A stretch of 64,000 bases of DNA from Paraburkholderia sabiae (GTDB taxonomy: Bacteria; Pseudomonadota; Gammaproteobacteria; Burkholderiales; Burkholderiaceae), in NCBI RefSeq assembly GCF_030412785.1, contig NZ_CP125297.1, positions 496,001-560,000 of the forward strand. The letters run 5' to 3'. Of this stretch, positions 58,327 to 64,000 are shown piece by piece. The stretch's first letter is position 1. Every line of letters starts with the position of its first letter. The notes below the pieces were generated by a model. That model saw only the letters and a program-made list of their open reading frames with translations. It made no database searches and was not told the DNA's origin. Position numbers and translations under genes: made by a program.

Positions 58327-58635
58327 AAATTGTCGAGGGTGCCACCGTTGACCCGCGCCGGGTCAGTTTTGCATCGGCGCCAACAACCATGATTATCCGC
58401 GTCGCTACTCCATCGCCTCAGTGTCCGCCCGAGCGTGGAAAGTGCGTTCGGGCGACCGTGGAATCTGTGTTCGGTTTGCCGTGGCTTCATGTTCGGCTTG
58501 CCCTAGAATCGGCGTTTGATTACGCGTGGATACGCAGGCACGGCGATCAACTTCGGCGCTGAAGCCGCTATCTGTCCTTCAAGGGGCCAGCTTCAACTCC
58601 CGGCCAGACAAGCCACCGTAAATGTTGCTGCTGCT
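58327..58635. other. IS21 left end and spacer
   Basis: About 300 bp. Contains the outer terminal repeat of the second IS21 remnant (58360-58388) and then sequence with no recognisable gene, up to the zinc-ribbon gene. Confidence 0.5.
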
Positions 58636-58878
58636 TCAACCGCGGCGCAGAAGGTTGCTGCGTTCTATGGCCGTGTAGTTGCTGAAATGGCCGTCGCGCG
58701 CGGCCTGGCGGCGCGCCGCCGCAATTATTGCTTTGCTGCGGGCGGGAGCACACGGCGCACTGACCCGTTTATCCAGCGAGGTACTGCGACAGCGTGGACA
58801 AAGAGGCGTCGTTCCAGCACGCACCAGCGCCTCGAAATGCAACGCGCAGTTGCGGCATAGATAGTCGTATAGCGGCAT
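58636..58878 (-). CDS. FmdB-type zinc-ribbon protein
   Basis: 80 aa. Starts MPLYDYLCRNCALHFEALV with the paired motifs C-x2-C and CPRC, the FmdB/CxxC_CxxC regulatory zinc ribbon. The C-terminal half is basic and alanine-rich. Third gene after the unknown 202-aa gene and ankyrin gene on the minus strand, 8 bp from the ankyrin gene, so probably part of the NifA-controlled operon starting at 59977. Confidence 0.85.
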   Translation of the reverse strand: MPLYDYLCRNCALHFEALVRAGTTPLCPRCRSTSLDKRVSAPCAPARSKAIIAAARRQAARDGHFSNYTAIERSNLLRRG

Positions 58879-58886
58879 GAGTTCCT

Positions 58887-59294
58887 TCAGCGCAAAAAGT
58901 TATCCGGCAGGACGCTACCCGGAATTCGTGGTTGCCTCAGTTCCGCGACGTACCGATCGGTGGCGGAAATCGATCCCCGCCGGGCGTCCCTGAGCCGGCC
59001 TACCGTATGCAAGAGCTGCAGTCCGGAATCGGTGGACATGTCGAATGCATTTCGACCGTCGGGCGCAACGAGGCTGTCGCTGGCGCCGAGCGATATCAGC
59101 AGCCACATCACCTCGAGCCGGCCGCTGGCGGCGGCCTGCATCAGGCACGTGATGTCGTTCCCATTCGTGTGATCGATATCGAGGACGGGCCCGACCAATC
59201 GTAGGATCGATGCGGGTGCGCCGCCCGGACACGCGTGCCAGAGTGCCTGACCTTCGTCGTCGAGCGCGCCGACGTGTGGACCTTCACCCAGCAA
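58887..59294 (-). CDS. Ankyrin-repeat protein, start uncertain
   Basis: About 135 aa. Two ankyrin-type repeats: DDEGQALWHACPGGAPASIL and NDITCLMQAAASGRLEVMWL, then LISLGASDSLVAPDGRNAF. The only start in frame is a TTG at 59294 with no good ribosome site, yet the frame stays open and protein-like upstream (YPHGEDSIAAALLGEG) back to the end of the preceding gene at 59369. A non-standard start, or a frameshift near the start, is therefore possible. Probably a protein-interaction module for nitrogen fixation, from context. Confidence 0.7.
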   Translation of the reverse strand: MLGEGPHVGALDDEGQALWHACPGGAPASILRLVGPVLDIDHTNGNDITCLMQAAASGRLEVMWLLISLGASDSLVAPDGRNAFDMSTDSGLQLLHTVGRLRDARRGSISATDRYVAELRQPRIPGSVLPDNFLR

Positions 59295-59368
59295 CGCGGC
59301 AGCTATGCTGTCTTCGCCGTGCGGATAGGCGTCGCCGTCACGCGCGCCCGAAACGCTGAAATGATAGG

Positions 59369-59977
59369 TCAGACTGGCCTGTTTTCGTTTGGATTGCGAA
59401 CCGGCCCCATCGCTTCGAGTCCTTCCGCGTAGCTGATCGTGTCAAACGACAGCTCGAAGAGAATCGCGGCGTCGGCGACCGCGTCGAGCTTGCCGGCCGT
59501 GTCTTTCGTTTTCAGCTCGCTCTTCTCCAAATGCAGGAGCTCAAGCATCTCGTTGTAGACGGTCGATTCCACAATCGGCAGCACGTAGAACACTGCTCCG
59601 TTATACGGCACCTGGTAGCGTCTGGACAGATCGACGTTGTCGCAGAACAGGAAATACTTTCCGCGGGGCGAGAGGACATTGCCGAGCACTTCCGCGACGT
59701 CTCGCAGGTATTCGAAGCTCAGTAGCCAACCCGCAAAGAACGACAGGTGCGGGTCGTTGACGTCCGCTACGGCCATGACCTGTTCGCAGGAAAGCTCGGG
59801 CGGGCGCGCCTCGTCGGCGAGCCGCGGTCCGAAGCGTAGCGCGAGCTCGCCGCGAAAACCGATCCGGCGAGGCGCGTTCGTATGCCCCCTGAAGACCGCG
59901 TTGAGGAGTCGGCCCTGGTGTTGCAGCCTGGCCAACGGGGTTTCATCGAGTTCATGGTGGCTGATCGTGTCAGTCAT
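59369..59977 (-). CDS. Unknown protein, divergent from nifH
   Basis: 202 aa from the ATG at 59977, with AGAGGAA ahead. No family recognised. It is mixed alpha/beta without signal peptide or membrane segments; distinctive stretches are LSFFAGWLLSFEYLRDVAEV, SPRGKYFLFCDNVDLSRRYQ and NGAVFYVLPIVESTVYNEML. A -24/-12 element at 60058-60073 points to it, and it heads the ankyrin and zinc-ribbon genes, so expression with nitrogenase is inferred. Confidence 0.8.
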   Translation of the reverse strand: MTDTISHHELDETPLARLQHQGRLLNAVFRGHTNAPRRIGFRGELALRFGPRLADEARPPELSCEQVMAVADVNDPHLSFFAGWLLSFEYLRDVAEVLGNVLSPRGKYFLFCDNVDLSRRYQVPYNGAVFYVLPIVESTVYNEMLELLHLEKSELKTKDTAGKLDAVADAAILFELSFDTISYAEGLEAMGPVRNPNENRPV

Positions 59978-60057
59978 TAGTGTTCCTCTTTGATGGATAT
60001 TGCATGCGCGGACCGGTGCGCTGGTTCACACATCCCGGCGGGATGTGCGGGGAACTT

Positions 60058-60073
60058 TGCAACATCCGTACCA
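60058..60073 (-). promoter_or_regulatory. -24/-12 (sigma-54) promoter for the 202-aa gene operon
   Basis: On the minus strand TGGTACGGATGTTGCA differs from the consensus at one -24 position and keeps the exact GG/GC spacing. It lies about 80 bp before the ATG at 59977. The NifA-like site at 60157-60172 is 84 bp upstream. Confidence 0.75.
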
Positions 60074-60156
60074 ATGCCAGGGGCCAACGCCAGGCAGGCT
60101 ATACGGACAGGCTGCCCGGTGCTGCCCATGTCGTTTGCGACAAAAGGCGCGCGATT

Positions 60157-60172
60157 TGTCGGGAAGGCGACG
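60157..60172. promoter_or_regulatory. Probable shared NifA upstream activator site
   Basis: TGTCGGGAAGGCGACG is TGT-N10-ACG, one base from the TGT-N10-ACA consensus, with TGTCG/CGACG arms. It sits 81-84 bp from both divergent -24 elements. A nearby TGTCGTTTGCGACA at 60129-60142 is more symmetric but has an 8-bp spacer. Confidence 0.6.
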
Positions 60173-60252
60173 TCGCGAACGTCGCAGGTGGCCACTCGGG
60201 GGAACCCGGCGGAAACCCGGCCCGGCCAGGGTTTCGACGATCTGCGCACTCA

Positions 60253-60268
60253 TGGCACAAAAGCTGCA
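60253..60268 (+). promoter_or_regulatory. -24/-12 (sigma-54) promoter for nifHDK
   Basis: TGGCACAAAAGCTGCA: perfect -24 half, correct GG/GC spacing, CTGC in the -12 half. It ends 147 bp before the nifH ATG, giving a leader of about 135 nt, which is longish but usual for nifH. Confidence 0.9.
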
Positions 60269-60307
60269 TCGATGGGGCCGCGCGGACACATTCCGGCCGA
60301 TGCGTGA

Positions 60308-61297
<990 letters not shown>

Positions 61298-61312
61298 CGA
61301 ATGCCGGGCGAA

Positions 61313-61330
61313 GGTCGCCGTGCGGCGGCC
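61313..61330 (+). other. Strong hairpin in the nifH-nifD spacer
   Basis: GGTCGCCG and CGGCGGCC can pair over 7-8 bp with a 2-4 nt loop, 15 bp after nifH stops. No T-run follows. Such hairpins stabilise the nifH end of the mRNA in other diazotrophs and may raise NifH over NifDK. Confidence 0.55.
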
Positions 61331-61368
61331 GGATCCGGCGATGACATTCTCCACTTATGGGATATGCA

Positions 61369-62832
61369 ATGACCGCGACGGTTGAAGAACGCAAGGCCGC
61401 CAACAAGGCCCTGATCGACGAAGTGCTGCAGGCCTACCCCGAAAAGATGGCCAAGCGCCGCGCCAAGCATCTGGGTTCCTTTGAACAGGGCAAGCCCGAC
61501 TGTGGGGTGAAGTCCAACATCAAGTCGCTGCCCGGCGTGATGACGATTCGCGGCTGCGCGTACGCCGGCTCTAAGGGCGTTGTCTGGGGGCCGATCAAGG
61601 ATATGATTCACATCAGTCACGGCCCCGTCGGCTGCGGCCAGTACTCGTGGGGTTCGCGCCGCAACTACTACGTCGGCACAACGGGCATCGATACGTTCGT
61701 CACGATGCAGTTCACTTCCGATTTCCAGGAGAAGGACATCGTGTTCGGCGGCGACAAGAAGCTCGACAAGATCATCGACGAGATCCAGGAGCTCTTTCCG
61801 CTCAACAGAGGTATCTCCATCCAGACTGAATGTCCGATCGGTCTGATCGGTGACGACATCGAGGCAGTCTCAAAGAAGAAGAGCACGCAGTACGGGCGGC
61901 ACACGATCGTGCCGGTACGCTGCGAGGGTTTTCGCGGTGTGTCGCAGTCACTCGGCCATCATCTTGCAAACGATGCGATCCGCGATTGCGTGTTCGACCA
62001 CGCCGATCCGAACAGGCGGCCCTCACTTGAGTCGACACCTTACGACGTCGCGATCATCGGTGACTACAACATCGGCGGCGATGCGTGGTCAAGCCGGATC
62101 CTTCTTGAGGAGATGGGTTTGCGTGTCATCGCGCAGTGGTCGGGCGATGGCACGCTTGCTGAACTCGAAAGTACGCCGAGATCCAAGCTTAACCTGCTGC
62201 ACTGCTACCGGTCAATGAACTACATCAGCCGGCACATGGAAGAGAAGTATGGGACTCCGTGGGTCGAGTACAACTTTTTCGGTCCGTCAATGATCGAGAA
62301 GAGTCTGCGTGAGATCGCGAGCCGATTTGATGACACGATCAAGGCGAATGCCGAAAAAGTGATCGCTAAATACCGCGCGTTGATGGATGCTGTCATAGCT
62401 AGGTATAAGCCGCGTCTGCAAGGCAAGAAGGTGATGCTGTTTGTGGGCGGCTTGCGCCCGCGTCACGTTATCGGGGCGTACGAAGACCTTGGCATGGAAG
62501 TCGTCGGTACCGGCTACGAGTTCGCTCACAACGACGACTACCAGCGCACGACGCACCACGTTAACGACGGCACACTGATCTACGACGACGTGACCGGCTA
62601 TGAATTCGAGAAATTTGTTGAGCACACGAGGCCGGATCTCGTCGGCTCGGGCATCAAGGAAAAGTACGTCTTTCAGAAGATGGGCGTCCCCTTCCGGCAG
62701 ATGCACAGCTGGGATTACTCCGGCCCCTATCACGGCTACGACGGCTTCGCGATCTTTGCGCGCGACATGGACATGGCGATCTCGAGTCCAGTATGGGGTC
62801 TCTCGAAGGCTCCGTGGAAAAAGGCTGCCTGA
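61369..62832 (+). CDS. nifD: Nitrogenase MoFe protein alpha chain NifD
   Basis: 487 aa from the ATG at 61369 ([18 protein letters not shown]); an ATG four codons earlier is open but lacks a ribosome site. P-cluster cysteines are in [23 protein letters not shown] and [16 protein letters not shown]; FeMo-co ligands are the Cys in [12 protein letters not shown] and His in [16 protein letters not shown]. 71 bp after nifH. Confidence 0.97.
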   Translation: MTATVEERKAANKALIDEVLQAYPEKMAKRRAKHLGSFEQGKPDCGVKSNIKSLPGVMTIRGCAYAGSKGVVWGPIKDMIHISHGPVGCGQYSWGSRRNYYVGTTGIDTFVTMQFTSDFQEKDIVFGGDKKLDKIIDEIQELFPLNRGISIQTECPIGLIGDDIEAVSKKKSTQYGRHTIVPVRCEGFRGVSQSLGHHLANDAIRDCVFDHADPNRRPSLESTPYDVAIIGDYNIGGDAWSSRILLEEMGLRVIAQWSGDGTLAELESTPRSKLNLLHCYRSMNYISRHMEEKYGTPWVEYNFFGPSMIEKSLREIASRFDDTIKANAEKVIAKYRALMDAVIARYKPRLQGKKVMLFVGGLRPRHVIGAYEDLGMEVVGTGYEFAHNDDYQRTTHHVNDGTLIYDDVTGYEFEKFVEHTRPDLVGSGIKEKYVFQKMGVPFRQMHSWDYSGPYHGYDGFAIFARDMDMAISSPVWGLSKAPWKKAA

Positions 62833-62903
62833 GCGCAACCGGGCGCTAATGCCACAACGGTGCCGACAGACGGCTGTTCAGATTTTCGATTCAGGAGCGT
62901 GTC

Positions 62904-64000
62904 ATGCCCCAATCCACCGATAAAATTCTCGATCACGAACTGCTTTTTCGCGAGCCAGAGTATCAGGAACTTCTCCGCAACAAGAGGGAAAATTTCGAGT
63001 TCAATCATCCTGATGAGGCCGTGACGCAGGTCGCCGAATGGACGAAGACTGAGGATTACAAGCAGAAGAATTTTGCTCGAGATTCGCTGACAGTGAATCC
63101 AGCAAAGGCGTGCCAGCCGCTTGGCGCAGTTTTCGTGGCCAACGGTTTTTACAAGACATTGCCGTTCGTGCATGGCTCACAGGGCTGCGTGGCTTATTAC
63201 CGCTCGCATTTCTCGCGACACTTCAAGGAGCCGACGTCGTGCGTCAGTTCGTCGATGACGGAGGACGCCGCGGTGTTCGGTGGGCTGAACAACATGATCG
63301 ATGGCCTCGCGAATGCATACAACCTGTACAAGCCCGAGATGATTGCCGTCTCAACAACATGTATGGCAGAGGTGATCGGCGATGACCTCGATGCGTTCAT
63401 CAAGAACAGCAAGCAGAAGGGCAGCGTACCGCAAGACTATGACGTGCCGTTTGCCCACACGCCCGCGTTTGTGGGCAGCCATGTGACCGGCTACGACAAT
63501 GCGCTATTGGGCATTCTGAAGTATTTTTGGGACGGCAAGGCCGGCACTACCACTCCGCTCACTCGCGTGACGGACGACACCGTGAACTTTATCGGTGGAT
63601 TCGACGGTTTCGTGGTCGGCAATATGAAAGAGATCCGACGGATCTTTGATCTGTTCGGGGTAAAGGTCAACATCATTTGTGATCCCTCCGAGACATGGAA
63701 TACGCCAACCGATGGCGAGTTCCGGATGTACCAGGGCGGAACAACGAAAGAGGAGGTCGAACGTGCGTTGAACGCAAAGGCAACGTTCATCTTTCAGGAG
63801 TTTTGCTGTGAGAAGACGGCCAAGTTCATCGCCGATCATGGCCAGGAAGTGATCTCGCTGAATGCGCCCGTCGGCGTTGGCGGGACCGACCACTTCCTCA
63901 TGGAGATTTCGCGTGTGACCGGCAGACCAATTCCCGCAGAGCTCGAAAAAGAGCGCGGCCAACTCGTCGATGCCATGGCGGACAGTCAGGCGAATCTGCA
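62904..64000 (+). CDS. nifK: Nitrogenase MoFe protein beta chain NifK, cut by the window end
   Basis: First 365 codons of about 515-520. Begins [20 protein letters not shown] with AGGAG ahead. P-cluster cysteines in [30 protein letters not shown] and [26 protein letters not shown] follows. 71 bp after nifD. The C-terminal third lies beyond the right edge. Confidence 0.97.
   Translation, partial: MPQSTDKILDHELLFREPEYQELLRNKRENFEFNHPDEAVTQVAEWTKTEDYKQKNFARDSLTVNPAKACQPLGAVFVANGFYKTLPFVHGSQGCVAYYRSHFSRHFKEPTSCVSSSMTEDAAVFGGLNNMIDGLANAYNLYKPEMIAVSTTCMAEVIGDDLDAFIKNSKQKGSVPQDYDVPFAHTPAFVGSHVTGYDNALLGILKYFWDGKAGTTTPLTRVTDDTVNFIGGFDGFVVGNMKEIRRIFDLFGVKVNIICDPSETWNTPTDGEFRMYQGGTTKEEVERALNAKATFIFQEFCCEKTAKFIADHGQEVISLNAPVGVGGTDHFLMEISRVTGRPIPAELEKERGQLVDAMADSQANL

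Noticed and set aside
57752..58390. Repeated GGGTCAGTTT..CATCGGCG units as a possible CRISPR or regulatory repeat array
   Set aside because: Only three irregular copies, located at the ends of IS21 remnants, so they are terminal repeats.
60129..60142. TGTCGTTTGCGACA as the nifH NifA site
   Set aside because: Highly symmetric, but the spacer between TGT and ACA is 8 instead of 10 bp, so the TGT-N10-ACG at 60157 was preferred.

Overview
The window looks like part of the symbiosis region of a beta-rhizobium, most probably a Paraburkholderia (or related Cupriavidus/Trinickia) that nodulates mimosoid legumes. The reasons are the nod gene order B-C-I-J-H-A-S-U, a beta-proteobacterial type nod box beside nodD, an oxygen-sensitive type NifA, and a full Mo-nitrogenase gene set interrupted by many Burkholderiales-type insertion sequences. 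The genus is inferred from gene order and protein character; no search was run.

Layout. (1) 1-5.9 kb, minus strand: a GC-rich tripartite RND efflux operon (outer membrane lipoprotein, membrane fusion protein, and an inner membrane pump that runs off the left edge). (2) 6.0-16.3 kb: nodulation genes. A nod box at about 15.36-15.41 kb lies just before nodD (plus strand) and drives nodB, nodC, nodI, nodJ, nodH, nodA, nodS, nodU and a stand-alone APS kinase on the minus strand. Together they predict a sulfated, N-methylated, carbamoylated lipo-chitooligosaccharide exported by NodIJ. (3) 16.3-20.8 kb: a small, partly decayed operon of a haem-oxygenase-like di-iron enzyme and two ATP-grasp ligases, with a LysR regulator pointing away. 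It looks like a peptide- or amino-acid-derived metabolite pathway of unknown product. (4) 21.6-37.8 kb: nifA, then nifE-N-X-small protein-fdxB-nifQ on plus. The operon nifV-nifW-fixA-B-C-X-TPR gene is on minus, and nifB-fdxN-HesB-like-nifZ-(broken nifZ-like)-nifT-small protein is on plus. nifB and nifV diverge from a shared control region with two NifA sites and two -24/-12 promoters.

(5) 37.8-58.5 kb: a roughly 20-kb graveyard of mobile elements separating the accessory nif genes from nifHDK. It holds IS630, IS66 and IS110 remnants; an intact IS21; an IS91-type element whose transposase carries a nonsense codon at the second tyrosine of its YxxxY motif; an intact Tn5-like IS4; IS5-type elements; and a trio of overlapping tyrosine recombinases (a RIT element) with a frameshifted first gene. 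Two passenger genes, a PhnW-like aminotransferase and an EAL phosphodiesterase, sit among them. (6) 58.6-64.0 kb: nifH-nifD-nifK on plus (nifK is cut by the window end). Diverging on minus are an unknown 202-aa gene, an ankyrin-repeat gene and an FmdB-type zinc-ribbon gene. A NifA-like site about midway between two back-to-back -24/-12 promoters suggests that the unknown operon is part of the NifA regulon.

No tRNA, rRNA, CRISPR array or replication origin was recognised. nifU and nifS are not in the window.
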